Assembly: GCA_036480375.1 (NCBI GenBank)
Contig: JAZGGI010000028.1
Location: 1-64,000, forward strand
Direction: 5' to 3'
From: Candidatus Zixiibacteriota bacterium
GTDB lineage: Bacteria; Zixibacteria; MSB-5A5; GN15; JAAZOE01
DNA: 64,000 bases
The position numbers were made by a program, and so were the translations under genes. A model generated the notes under the pieces. It did no database searches, had not been told where the DNA came from, and worked only from the letters and a program-made list of their open reading frames with translations. Shown piece after piece: positions 35,285 through 44,499 of this stretch (its first letter is position 1; the number at the start of each line of letters is the position of its first letter).

Positions 35285-36808
35285 ATGGCAATTAAATTGA
35301 ATGGCTCTGGATTAACTATAGAAAAATTGATTGCGATTGCCCGTTATGGAGAGGCGGTTGAACTTCAAACGGAAGCAATCGAGCGCATAAAAAAGTGCCG
35401 AGCCATGCTCAATAAAAAAATTGAGGCGGGGGAAATTATGTACGGCGTCAATACCGGCATCGGCGAGTTTTCCGAAGTCGCCCTATCCAACGACCAGGTC
35501 AATCAATTCCAACGTTATCTTATTTATAATCACAGCGCCGGTATCGGCGATCCGGCCCCGATTGAATATGTCCGTGGCGCAATGGCATCTCGAATCAATG
35601 TCCATGCTCATGGCAATTCGGGTTGTCGATTGGAAATTACGCAAACCCTCGTAGACATGCTGAATAAAGGCGTTACGCCGTTTGTCTGCCAGAAAGGTTC
35701 CGTCGGCGCCTGCGGTGATCTGGCGCCCATGTCCCAGGTTGCTCTTTTGATGATGGGCGAAGGCGAGGCATATTACCGGGGCAAATTATATGACGGCAAA
35801 GAAGCAATGGATAAGGCCGGTATCCCTATCCCCGGTTTGAAAGCCCGCGATGGTCTGGCTATAATAAACGGCTCCAATGTTCTGACCGCTATGAGCGCGA
35901 TTTTTCTCTATGATGCCAACCGCTGGTTAAAACAATCCGAAATCGCCGCGGCGATGTCTCTGGAAGCGTTAAAAGCTAACATGAAACCATACGACGAACG
36001 GATTCACAAAATCCGCGGATTCAAAGGCGCCGTCCGCAGTTCCCGAGCGATAAATAAAGTCATAGCCGGGGGTGATCTTGTCGAAGGCAGAATCCCGTGC
36101 AAAGTGCAGGACGCTTATTCCATGCGTTCCACGCCGCAGGTAATCGGTGCCGCGCATGATGCTTTGGGATATGCCAAATCACAGGTTGAAATCGAGCTCA
36201 ACGGCGTCGGCGATAACCCAATATTTTTCCCCGATGAGGATATCCATTTATCCGGAGCGAATTTCCAGGGCTCGCCAGTATCGGTTCCGATGGATATGGC
36301 CGGTTTTTGTGTTACCATGATCAGCGTTTTGTCGGAAAGGCGCATGAATCGATTGAACAATCCGGCTCTGAGCGCCGGGTTGCCGCCGTTTTTGACCAAA
36401 GGCGCCGGGATGTTTTCCGGGATGATGCTTAGCCAGTACACGGCCGACACTCAAATCGTGGAGCAGAGAATTCTCTCGGCTCCGGCATCGATACAGTCTA
36501 TTCCGGCCGCAGCCGATCAGGAAGATTTTGTCTCGATGGGTATGAATACGGCCATCAAGAATTTTCAGATTCTCGACAATGCCTATGGAATTTTGGGTAT
36601 TGAACTCATGGCCGCCGCACAGGCTCTTGATTTTCGTGAATATAATTTTGGCAAAGGAACGACAAAAGCAAAAGAGATTATCCGGCGCCATGTTGATTTT
36701 ATCGATGAAGACCGCCCCTTGTATCCCGATCATACAAAGATGAAAGAACTGGTAAAATCATGTGAAATTCTGGAGGAAGTCGAAAAAGAAATCGGACCTC
36801 TGGAGTGA
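35285..36808 (+). CDS. hutH: Histidine ammonia-lyase-like aromatic amino acid lyase
   Basis: 507 aa. Removes ammonia from histidine (urocanate) or a related aromatic amino acid by an MIO electrophile. YGVNTGIGEFS (Tyr53), NGSNVLTAMSA and QDAYSMRSTPQVIG are the family's active-site segments. The MIO triad, normally Ala-Ser-Gly, reads Ala142-Cys143-Gly144 (codon TGC at 35711). A Ser-to-Cys change at this position in Pseudomonas HAL is known to keep activity, so the enzyme may work. No other hut genes are nearby, so substrate identity is uncertain. Confidence 0.88.
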   Translation: MAIKLNGSGLTIEKLIAIARYGEAVELQTEAIERIKKCRAMLNKKIEAGEIMYGVNTGIGEFSEVALSNDQVNQFQRYLIYNHSAGIGDPAPIEYVRGAMASRINVHAHGNSGCRLEITQTLVDMLNKGVTPFVCQKGSVGACGDLAPMSQVALLMMGEGEAYYRGKLYDGKEAMDKAGIPIPGLKARDGLAIINGSNVLTAMSAIFLYDANRWLKQSEIAAAMSLEALKANMKPYDERIHKIRGFKGAVRSSRAINKVIAGGDLVEGRIPCKVQDAYSMRSTPQVIGAAHDALGYAKSQVEIELNGVGDNPIFFPDEDIHLSGANFQGSPVSVPMDMAGFCVTMISVLSERRMNRLNNPALSAGLPPFLTKGAGMFSGMMLSQYTADTQIVEQRILSAPASIQSIPAAADQEDFVSMGMNTAIKNFQILDNAYGILGIELMAAAQALDFREYNFGKGTTKAKEIIRRHVDFIDEDRPLYPDHTKMKELVKSCEILEEVEKEIGPLE

Positions 36809-36877
36809 TTTATTTGCTTTTAAGAATTCAATATTGGCATCCTTTGACTATAATATGTACGCAGGATAAATGAAAAA

Positions 36878-37252
36878 CTACTGGGCGTACTTATCGAATT
36901 TCTCCCAGTACACCTTTGACAGCCGATAGGGAGTAAAACCGCGGGTCTTTTGATTTTCGGTATGCTCTTCGAGCGGAATTTCTTCCAGGATTTCCTTTCT
37001 GAGAGCGAAATCGAAAATTTGAGTAATATCCGGTCGAGTACTCAACTTGACGCTGGCTGGAGCGTCCTCGCCGAGAGCCCATTTATCGTCAATCCTGCCC
37101 AGCGAACCGATATTCACTTTGCACAGGATATGCAAATACTGCTGCACCGAATATTGTTCTTGCGGATAATAATCAATCGCCGGTTTGGGCATCTCGATCG
37201 GCTGATCGAGAGCGATTTCATATCTGAAATGTTTGAACGTTTCAAAACTCAT
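36878..37252 (-). CDS. Hypothetical protein
   Basis: 124 aa, not recognised. Soluble, mildly acidic, with no motif or membrane segment I can name. ATG 37252 is preferred because upstream codons are Phe/Asn-rich and show no protein-like pattern; no SD is visible, which is common in FCB bacteria. Convergent with hutH. Confidence 0.55.
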   Translation of the reverse strand: MSFETFKHFRYEIALDQPIEMPKPAIDYYPQEQYSVQQYLHILCKVNIGSLGRIDDKWALGEDAPASVKLSTRPDITQIFDFALRKEILEEIPLEEHTENQKTRGFTPYRLSKVYWEKFDKYAQ

Positions 37253-37457
37253 ATTATTGAATTCGGCAAAATTTATAAAAAATGAAAGAAAATTGAACGC
37301 TAAACGCAACAGGAAAATGGCCTTGAAAATTACCGAAAAGTTATAATGTCGAAAGTCCGGTTAGCTCTTATCGCAAAAAAACATTTGCAATCGCGTGGGA
37401 TGCAACATAGTTTTCAGGAACGGCCGTTATTATCATTAAACTGTCGGAGAGTAATTT

Positions 37458-39083
37458 ATGTTGAAGCGTGGATATATATCATTTTCATTTCTTATGTTGT
37501 TGGTACTTGTGTCATTTTTGCTAACGTCATGCGGCAAAGAAGATGAAGCGACCAATCCAATCGGCGACACGACGCCCCCGACAATAATATCAACTTCTCC
37601 GGCGAATAACGCGACCAACGTCCCCATTGACGCCGAAATACATGTAATATTTTCTGAGGCTATTGATACCTCGACTATTTCTTTTTCTACGATCAATATA
37701 TCTCCCGCAATTAATGGCACCTTTGGACAAAATGGCGACACCATAACCCTGACTCCAGCCGTTCAATTATCCTACTCGACCCAATATTCGATTGCAATAA
37801 CAACGGCCGTATCAGACATATCAGGGAATAAATTGGTCTCGAATTATATCTGGTCATTCCAAACCGAAACCGATCCCGCGACTCTGCCTCCGATAGTTAT
37901 CTCAACCGATCCCGCCGGTGGAGAAACAGAAGTTCCCGTCAATGCACAAATTTCCGCGACGTTTTCCAAAGAAATTGATATTACAACTTTGACACCTTCA
38001 TCTTTTACTATTGACAATGGATTTGGCGAAACGATTTCCTATTCGAATAAAACGGCGACGCTCTCATCCCGCGCAAATAAGGAATACAGTCAAACGTACA
38101 CCGCGACAATCACGACCGCTGTTGCCGACACCTTCGGAATAAATCTGGCAAGCGATTATATTTGGTCGTTCACTACCGAACCTAATCCATTGATTCCGGT
38201 AGTATCAATTATCTGGCCGTTTGATGAAACTATCCTCGGGGATACAGTAACCATTCAGGTCGCCGCTTCGCATCCCGTCGGAGTAACCAAAGTCGAGTTT
38301 TATATTGATGGCGCTCATATTGCCGATGATATGTCCATTCCATTTGAATATTTCTGGGATTTGTCGAGTTTTCCGATCGCGAGTGAGCATACTATCGTCG
38401 CCTGGGCGCATGAAGCGACCGGTTTGGTTGGAATATCCGATACGGTTACGGTCAATTATCTCTGGCGGGAATTGGCATCGGACAACAATGATTTCTGGCG
38501 CAGTGATTTGAGACGGGTATTTGCCCGAAGTACCGATACGATGCTGGAACTGCGCTATGAATGCTGGGAATCATGGTTTGACCCGTATGATACCATTCCC
38601 GATGATACCACTCTTGATCTGGGAATATTTTTTGATGTTGATCAGAACGCTTTCACAGGAGATACTGATTTCACCAACATTCCCCTCAATGATATCGGCG
38701 CGGAATATCGCGTCATTATCGGATTGCACGGAAATGAAGCTCTTGCTTCCTGGAATCCTCAAAGCAGTACCTGGAATGTAATCTACGACCCGACCGGATT
38801 TGCTTATTTGAATTTACCGCCCGATACGAATATCCTCGAATTCGGGATCTTGTGGAGTGATTTGGGTAATCCAACGGCAGTCAATATCGTCAGCATCAAT
38901 GTCTTTTTCCGGGATTTTGTACCCCTCTATGCCGACTGGATACCCGACCAGGGCAGCGGTTTTATTACCATAAGAAAAGAAAATCAGTTTGTTGGTGAAG
39001 GATATAAGGCCGCTATTCTCAATCATAACCGCCAACGGATGATAAAGCCAGCTCTTCCCCTCAATCCTTTCGGCAATAAATAG
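37458..39083 (+). CDS. Lipoprotein with two Big_5 (SbsA Ig-like) domains
   Basis: 541 aa. Lipobox FLLTSCG (Cys ~25) makes it a lipoprotein. Two Ig-like Big_5 domains follow: PPTIISTSPANNATNVPIDA...IWSFQTE and PIVISTDPAGGETEVPVNAQ...YIWSFTTE. Then an Ig-like VEFYIDGAHIAD region and a ~200-aa beta domain (WRSDLRRVFARSTDTMLELRYE...FDVDQNAFTGDTDF) like carbohydrate-binding or S-layer-associated modules. Probably a surface protein of the outer membrane. Confidence 0.85.
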   Translation: MLKRGYISFSFLMLLVLVSFLLTSCGKEDEATNPIGDTTPPTIISTSPANNATNVPIDAEIHVIFSEAIDTSTISFSTINISPAINGTFGQNGDTITLTPAVQLSYSTQYSIAITTAVSDISGNKLVSNYIWSFQTETDPATLPPIVISTDPAGGETEVPVNAQISATFSKEIDITTLTPSSFTIDNGFGETISYSNKTATLSSRANKEYSQTYTATITTAVADTFGINLASDYIWSFTTEPNPLIPVVSIIWPFDETILGDTVTIQVAASHPVGVTKVEFYIDGAHIADDMSIPFEYFWDLSSFPIASEHTIVAWAHEATGLVGISDTVTVNYLWRELASDNNDFWRSDLRRVFARSTDTMLELRYECWESWFDPYDTIPDDTTLDLGIFFDVDQNAFTGDTDFTNIPLNDIGAEYRVIIGLHGNEALASWNPQSSTWNVIYDPTGFAYLNLPPDTNILEFGILWSDLGNPTAVNIVSINVFFRDFVPLYADWIPDQGSGFITIRKENQFVGEGYKAAILNHNRQRMIKPALPLNPFGNK

Positions 39084-39101
39084 GCCATTGACAAAATTGT
39101 T

Positions 39102-39142
39102 CTGTCAGGTCTTGGACGCTGCAAGCGTGTGTGACCTGACAG
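39102..39142. repeat. Nested hairpin element after the Big_5 lipoprotein gene
   Basis: Outer 10-bp stem CTGTCAGGTC/GACCTGACAG and inner ACGC/GCGT stem. The outer stem is the same as in the element after nfnB (26782-26820), while the inner stem differs in sequence, which suggests conserved structure. Confidence 0.7.
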
Positions 39143-39164
39143 TATTTGTTAGAAACTATTTCGT

Positions 39165-39440
39165 TTAAATCGCTGCTTCGGTTTTCTTCCCACACTTCTC
39201 TGCGAGTGTATTATACAGCCATGCAAATATCGCTCCGCCGATAAGGCCATCAACCAGTCCCCACGCCAATCCGATAAAACTACCGGCGACAGTGACACAA
39301 TACCCGCGATAGACAATCCCGATGGGCAGAATATTCCCGGCCTGTCCTTCAAAAATCATCACCCACCAGGTGATAAAAAATAATCCCAATCCCCAAATAA
39401 TCCCGCACGTCAGTGCGAACGCTTTTACGTTTAATTTCAT
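39165..39440 (-). CDS. Small membrane protein, holin-like family
   Basis: 91 aa with two to three hydrophobic helices. It matches a small chromosomal family usually labelled bacteriophage holin by annotation pipelines (MKLNVKAFALTCGIIWGLGL, GSFIGLAWGLVDGLIGGAIF, AWLYN). No phage genes are nearby, so it is probably an ordinary membrane protein. GGGGAGG SD right before ATG 39440. Confidence 0.75.
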   Translation of the reverse strand: MKLNVKAFALTCGIIWGLGLFFITWWVMIFEGQAGNILPIGIVYRGYCVTVAGSFIGLAWGLVDGLIGGAIFAWLYNTLAEKCGKKTEAAI

Positions 39441-39823
39441 GATAATCCTCCCCTGTGATAGTTTTATTAATCCCTCAGATTTCCTGCACAAAATGAATAA
39501 AATTAATTGGTCCAACGCAAACATATAATTCGTCAACGGCTTTTCAAAAGCGGTGTGAATCTACGTCCCAAAACTCCACAATGTAAATACAAAGCAGGTG
39601 ATTTTTACCGTGCGAACCACTGATACGAGGCCAAAACGATTGAGATAATTGTTCCTCCCCGGAGTGGAATTATTTTCTTAGTGTGACTTTGGCTCTGATG
39701 CGACAGATTTTCATTATATGTATGGCCTTGATTTATAAGCATTTGCATCAAATAAAAAATTGACAATATTGGCACATTTTTTGAGATGGAAATGTCGGAT
39801 ATAAAACAATTGAGAGACCATTA

Positions 39824-40579
39824 ATGGATAGTATAACAATTCCCGGCAGTCGCATGACAAATATTTATCACAGCCATCCGGAATGCGATGACAATAAGTT
39901 GCCCGGATTAATTTTGGAATTTGGCGTACTTAATGGCTTTTCAATCAGGCAATTGGCCAAGAAATATCCGAATTCTCGCATATATGGATTCGACTCCTTT
40001 GGTGGAAATGAAGTCGAATGGTGCGGTTACAAAATGGGTGAAATGCGGGGCCGCCCGGAGCATCTCCCGGATAATGTGGAGATCATCGCAGGACGCATCG
40101 AAAATACTCTACCGGTATTTTTAGACAATTATTCAGGCGATATTAATTTTGCCCATTTCGATGTTGATACTTACGATATATCGAAATTCATTCTCTCTCA
40201 AATAAAGGACAGATTAACGGTTGGAAGTATAATCCTTTTTGATGAATATTGGAAATATCGGGATTGTGACGCCGGCGAATTTACCGCCTTTTCGGAATTT
40301 CAGAATGAAAATCCCGAGATGCTATTCTCGCAAGTCATGGATAAAAGACATTATATTGACCGGCGGTTGAGTCGGTTTGAACAAAAAGATTATCTGAGAA
40401 TCGCATTTAAATTTTGGAGAATTCCCGGACTAATCTTTAATCGAATAAAAAGAAAAAATCCATCGCAGGCGTTTAGGTTGTCGGCCTATGATACCCAGAC
40501 ATATCAAAGGGCACTGCCTGATAACCGCAAATTCGGGAAATTGATAATCAAAAACCAAAGATCAGAAGCATGCTCGTGA
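39824..40579 (+). CDS. TylF/macrocin-O-methyltransferase-like protein
   Basis: 251 aa. SAM-dependent methyltransferase-like fold: LPGLILEFGVLNGFSIRQLAK (motif I variant), IYGFDSFGG (motif II), FAHFDVDTYDISKFIL and IILFDEYWKYRDCDAGEF carry the TylF-type metal-binding Asp residues. Sugar or small-molecule O-methyltransferase is likely; substrate unknown. Confidence 0.75.
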   Translation: MDSITIPGSRMTNIYHSHPECDDNKLPGLILEFGVLNGFSIRQLAKKYPNSRIYGFDSFGGNEVEWCGYKMGEMRGRPEHLPDNVEIIAGRIENTLPVFLDNYSGDINFAHFDVDTYDISKFILSQIKDRLTVGSIILFDEYWKYRDCDAGEFTAFSEFQNENPEMLFSQVMDKRHYIDRRLSRFEQKDYLRIAFKFWRIPGLIFNRIKRKNPSQAFRLSAYDTQTYQRALPDNRKFGKLIIKNQRSEACS

Positions 40580-40648
40580 GTTTAATATCCATGAACTGCA
40601 GTGATCTTAAGCTGAGCTTCTTTAATATTAATTCGTTACAATAACAAA

Positions 40649-41209
40649 TTACTCCACACAACCGCACTGCGCCGGGGGTCCACCCTTGAAAACGTGGGCG
40701 ATCAAAAAGACCGCATCACCGACATTAACCGCACAATCAAAATTGGCATCACCTTCGTTCAATTCTTGCGGCGCCGGACCTCCTTTGAATACATGAGCAA
40801 TCAAATAAACAGCATCGCCGACATTGGTCGAACCATCATGATTGGCGTCGCCCGCGGTAGCACAACCACTGGCGCCAGCTTCAAAAGTCTGCAGGAAGCC
40901 ATGGTTCAGCACTTTGTCTCCACCGGTGCCCTCTCCAACGGCGGTCTGCCCAACCGTACTGCTCAATTTATAATTTGAAGATTCGCCTTCAATGGTGCCG
41001 CCGCCAGATATAACCTGCCAATTTATCTCTTCACCGGTCATAATGGCTTTTACAGCCAACTTTGCCAGCTCATTTTTATCCTGGGTGCTCTCTGTCGGCG
41101 AAACAGATTGTTTTACGTCAGCCACCTTTTTCTCAACTTCTGCCGCAAGGCCAATAGATGTTGTGAGAAGCAGTATAATGAGGCCAATCGTTGCCAATTT
41201 AGTTTTCAT
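40649..41209 (-). CDS. Small secreted dockerin-pair protein (module 1)
   Basis: 186 aa. Signal peptide (1-22), then a short domain INWQVISGGGTIEGESSNYK...VGQTAVGEG...LNHGFLQ, and two dockerin repeats (GDANHDGSTNVGDAVYLIAH, GDANFDCAVNVGDAVFLIAH). A paralogue with the same layout lies at 43626-44468. It follows the fibre-like gene (41276-43402) by 66 nt on the same strand, so the two form one transcription unit. Confidence 0.85.
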   Translation of the reverse strand: MKTKLATIGLIILLLTTSIGLAAEVEKKVADVKQSVSPTESTQDKNELAKLAVKAIMTGEEINWQVISGGGTIEGESSNYKLSSTVGQTAVGEGTGGDKVLNHGFLQTFEAGASGCATAGDANHDGSTNVGDAVYLIAHVFKGGPAPQELNEGDANFDCAVNVGDAVFLIAHVFKGGPPAQCGCVE

Positions 41210-41275
41210 AATCTATTCACTCCTAAATATCTCTCAAGAGGTCAACAGTGTACTGTTTTTGGTCTCCCGAAATAA

Positions 41276-43402
41276 TCATGGCAGCGGCCTGGCAATTGTA
41301 TACACAATCTCCGCACCATAAAGCCTCATATTGACTGGGTTTGAACTATATCCAAAGTCTGCTTTTAAAGAATAGTTATAGCCATCGTTACTTACTGTTT
41401 CGCTAACAATAGAGCCATCGGTTACCGTTGTATAACCCGGTGTACCGGTGGTTAGGGCACTTGCCATAATAATTTCGCCACCGCTGGCCATATAAGTTTT
41501 GACCAGTTGGATGTATCCATTATAATTCGCATCGTTATCATAATAGGTGACTTTGACCTGAGTAACGGTCGCTCCATCGGGCAAAGATACTTGAGCAAAA
41601 AAATCGTTTGCGCCAGTAGCAGTAAGTCTCAAGTATGAGGTGGCTCTGTAATATGTATGGAAACTGCTGCCCGGAACAAAAGCCGCGCTTGAAATCGCCA
41701 GTCTTCTTGTAGTCGTGCTAATATTTAAATCTTCAAAGGTTTTTGCTCCCGAAATTGTCTGAGCTTCGCTAATGTTGACGGCTGTGCCTCTTATCTTGGT
41801 GGGGTCAATATCAGCCGACGACCATATGTCATCATTTATAATAGCGCCATCCTTAATGAGACCCGTAGTGATAGCATCCAGCCCAATCCACAATGCGATA
41901 TCGCCCGATTCACCTCCCCCCAGCAATCCTCCGAGGGTAGGAGTAGTAACTGACGTAATATCACCGACAGTATTGGGCAGCCAGTTCTCTGCGCTTTCAC
42001 TCCATGTGATAGCCTGAGATTCAGTCGCGCCGGACTGAGCAATATTTGACATATTAACAGCACCCTCAGCCAGATCCGCTGAGGTAATTGTACCATCAAG
42101 GATTTTGGCGCTCGTGACAGCACCATATTCTAGCTTTTCGGTGAGAACCTCGCCGTTAGTAATATGGTAATTATTGATAGAGCTGCTGGCGATTTTATTG
42201 TGAGTAACGGCACCATTGGCGATTTTTGAGCCAGTCACTGCGTTATCATCCAGTTCAGCTGTGCCGACTTCGTTATCCATAATATGATCTGACCATACGG
42301 AATTATTTTGCATTTTAGCAGCACTAACGGAATTTTGGGCGAGTTGCAGATTTCCTACACCAAGATCGGCGATTGATAGCATAACGTCGCCTGATACACC
42401 GCCTCCATCCAATCCGGTGGAAGCAATAACTGCCGTAATATCGCCCCCTCCACCTGAGCCGGTTTCATCTGCGGCCGCAATCCAGTTGCCGCCCACCATC
42501 TTCATAACCTCGCCCTCGGCGGCTCCGTTTGAAGCAATATCATTGAATAGAATGGTGTTGTTTTGTATATGACCGGTTTCGACCGAATTACCTGCAATAT
42601 CATTTCCGGTAACGGAAAAATCTAAAATCTTACCACCATCAACAGAACTACCAGCGAGATGAGACGAAGTAATGCCATAAGGAGTAATTGACAGAGTGAC
42701 ATCCCCTGTTTCGCCACCGCCGCTCAGGCCTGAACCGGGATATACTGCAGTAATATCACCGCTGCCGCTACCCGAACTGGTTTCATCGGCCGCCGCTGTC
42801 CAGTTGCCGTAAACCATTTTCATAACCTCGCCTTCGGCGGCTCCGTTCGTGCCAATATCACCAAATCGAATTGTGCCATCCTGGATTTTGTCGGAATTAA
42901 CAGCGCCCGGAGCAATTTTGGCCGCGTTAATGCAGCCATCGTCAATGTCGGCTGTCGAAACGCAATGATAACAGGAAAGATCCTGAGCAAGAGTCGCCAC
43001 CCTGGCAACTCCGGCGGTATCGGAGGTATGCGAATGCCAGGAAAAAGCCGCCGATGTTATTCTCGTTCTCGGTGAAATCTCGGGATCGGATTCAATCGTA
43101 ACACCCAAGAACGGTTCACTACCGGGCCCGAAAAAATCGGACGGGAGCGGATTATTTGAACCGAGTTGATAGCTGAACAATCCATCCGTTACCTGAATTG
43201 ACTGTTGACCCGAAAACCAGAGAGTATCATCGGAGGCTTCGCCGCTATAAAGAACAAAATTGATCAGGTATGGACCGTCTGGAACCGGCTCTCCCCCGGT
43301 ATCGGTCAAGCGCCCTTGATAATTGATTATCTGCGGAATCTGAGCAAAACTCATAGATGCTAAAACAACCGCAAGGACTAAAATACTAATTGTGTTTTTC
43401 AT
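41276..43402 (-). CDS. Large secreted fibre-like protein with internal repeats (module 1)
   Basis: 708 aa. Signal peptide (1-20), then the domain IINYQGRLTDTGGEPVPDGP...FSYQLGS...PFLGVTIESD, also found in the paralogue at 44500-45687. The middle repeats a unit: GDITAVYPGSGLSGGGETGD, GDITAVIASTGLDGGGVSGD and GDITSVTTPTLGGLLGGGES, interleaved with GAAEGEVMKMVxGNWxAAAD and many short Ile-rich turns (NGxIxxxKI). Such GxGLxGGGxxGDVxL motifs occur in trimeric tail-fibre-like and adhesin proteins. The C-terminal ~120 aa form a beta domain. Function unknown; surface fibre is inference. Confidence 0.85.
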   Translation of the reverse strand: MKNTISILVLAVVLASMSFAQIPQIINYQGRLTDTGGEPVPDGPYLINFVLYSGEASDDTLWFSGQQSIQVTDGLFSYQLGSNNPLPSDFFGPGSEPFLGVTIESDPEISPRTRITSAAFSWHSHTSDTAGVARVATLAQDLSCYHCVSTADIDDGCINAAKIAPGAVNSDKIQDGTIRFGDIGTNGAAEGEVMKMVYGNWTAAADETSSGSGSGDITAVYPGSGLSGGGETGDVTLSITPYGITSSHLAGSSVDGGKILDFSVTGNDIAGNSVETGHIQNNTILFNDIASNGAAEGEVMKMVGGNWIAAADETGSGGGGDITAVIASTGLDGGGVSGDVMLSIADLGVGNLQLAQNSVSAAKMQNNSVWSDHIMDNEVGTAELDDNAVTGSKIANGAVTHNKIASSSINNYHITNGEVLTEKLEYGAVTSAKILDGTITSADLAEGAVNMSNIAQSGATESQAITWSESAENWLPNTVGDITSVTTPTLGGLLGGGESGDIALWIGLDAITTGLIKDGAIINDDIWSSADIDPTKIRGTAVNISEAQTISGAKTFEDLNISTTTRRLAISSAAFVPGSSFHTYYRATSYLRLTATGANDFFAQVSLPDGATVTQVKVTYYDNDANYNGYIQLVKTYMASGGEIIMASALTTGTPGYTTVTDGSIVSETVSNDGYNYSLKADFGYSSNPVNMRLYGAEIVYTIARPLP

Positions 43403-43583
43403 GTTTTCCTCCTATTTGCCCAATTTTATAGCCCATAAAATTTATATATTACAGTTTTTTCAACCGTGGTATGTAAAATCGAGTTGTCGGAAACGCTAAT
43501 CTAAATATAATGGATTTTCGTGATTTGGCAATGAAAATGGTAACTCGCAAAAGCGCATAAAATATACTGAAATGATATTAAAT

Positions 43584-43603
43584 TGGTGGAGCCGAGGGGA
43601 TTC
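43584..43603 (-). repeat. 20-nt tRNA-Ala 3'-end fragment (possible att site)
   Basis: Reads TGGTGGAGCCGAGGGG then one mismatch, equal to the 3' end of tRNA-Ala including its CCA (47335-47353). It lies between module 1 and module 2, in the same orientation as the tRNA. Confidence 0.7.
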
Positions 43604-43625
43604 CAATAAATAAAAAATATTCCAT

Positions 43626-44468
43626 TTATTTGCAGCTTTCGCACGGAGCCGGTCCGCCTTTGAAGACGTGATTTATTAAATATACTGCATCCCCGACGTT
43701 GCAGTCACTATCACAGTTGGCATCGCAAGTTTCAATCGGATCTGATGCGGGGCCGCCCTTGAATACGTGATTGATGATAAAGACCGCATCGCCGACATTA
43801 ATATCCTCATCGCCATTGGCATCTCCGCAGATATATTCCTTCTCTGCCAAACTAAAGCCGGAGAAAGAATCCGTGATTCCGCAAATCCGGTTTTCATCTA
43901 TATATACCGTATCCGTTATATCATTCCAACCGGGCGGGTCTTCATCGTTCCTATGCATAAGGCGTAAATTCGATTCGTTTCCCTGAATATCATTCTCATC
44001 ATAAGTGAAACATATCCTAATACTCCCATAAAAATCAGCAGTTGTTGTAATTTCATAATATATAGGGGGAGAGCTTGGGACTAGCTTGAACCCTTCTGGT
44101 GGAGTCAATTCACCCGGATTGCTTATAATGACGCTTGTAATTCCCGGTGAAATGACACTATCGAAAGTAATTATAAGACTATCCGTTATGGGTACTTCAA
44201 CGTTTGGCCCCGGTTCTGTATTGCCGCGGATTAAAACTCGTTGCCAAAACCCGTGACTTAATCCATTCTCAGCAAATAAGCTTGTTCCAATAGCGGTTTG
44301 TCCCACAGTTCCGCTGATTAAAAATGTGTCAATTGAAGTATTCATATGACCGCCTGAGGATATGGCCTGCCAGTTTATTCCTTCATCAGCTTTTTCATCG
44401 GCCAGACCGCCTGTACTGAAAAGTAGTATGGCAAATATGGCGATATGGCACATTGCTTTATTTTTCAT
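43626..44468 (-). CDS. Secreted dockerin-pair protein (module 2)
   Basis: 280 aa, paralogue of 40649-41209. Signal peptide, the INWQAISSGGHMNTS...VGQTAIGTSLFAENGLSHGF domain, a ~110-aa added beta domain absent from module 1 (PITDSLIITFDSVISPG...), and two dockerin repeats (GDANGDEDINVGDAVFIINH, CDANCDSDCNVGDAVYLINH). Lies 31 nt downstream of its fibre partner. Confidence 0.85.
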   Translation of the reverse strand: MKNKAMCHIAIFAILLFSTGGLADEKADEGINWQAISSGGHMNTSIDTFLISGTVGQTAIGTSLFAENGLSHGFWQRVLIRGNTEPGPNVEVPITDSLIITFDSVISPGITSVIISNPGELTPPEGFKLVPSSPPIYYEITTTADFYGSIRICFTYDENDIQGNESNLRLMHRNDEDPPGWNDITDTVYIDENRICGITDSFSGFSLAEKEYICGDANGDEDINVGDAVFIINHVFKGGPASDPIETCDANCDSDCNVGDAVYLINHVFKGGPAPCESCK

Positions 44469-44499
44469 AACCGCTACCTCTTATTTGCATTTCCCCCAC

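Noticed and set aside
39165-39440. Prophage region inferred from a holin-like gene
   Set aside because: No other phage genes within many kilobases; the family is usually chromosomal in spite of its name.
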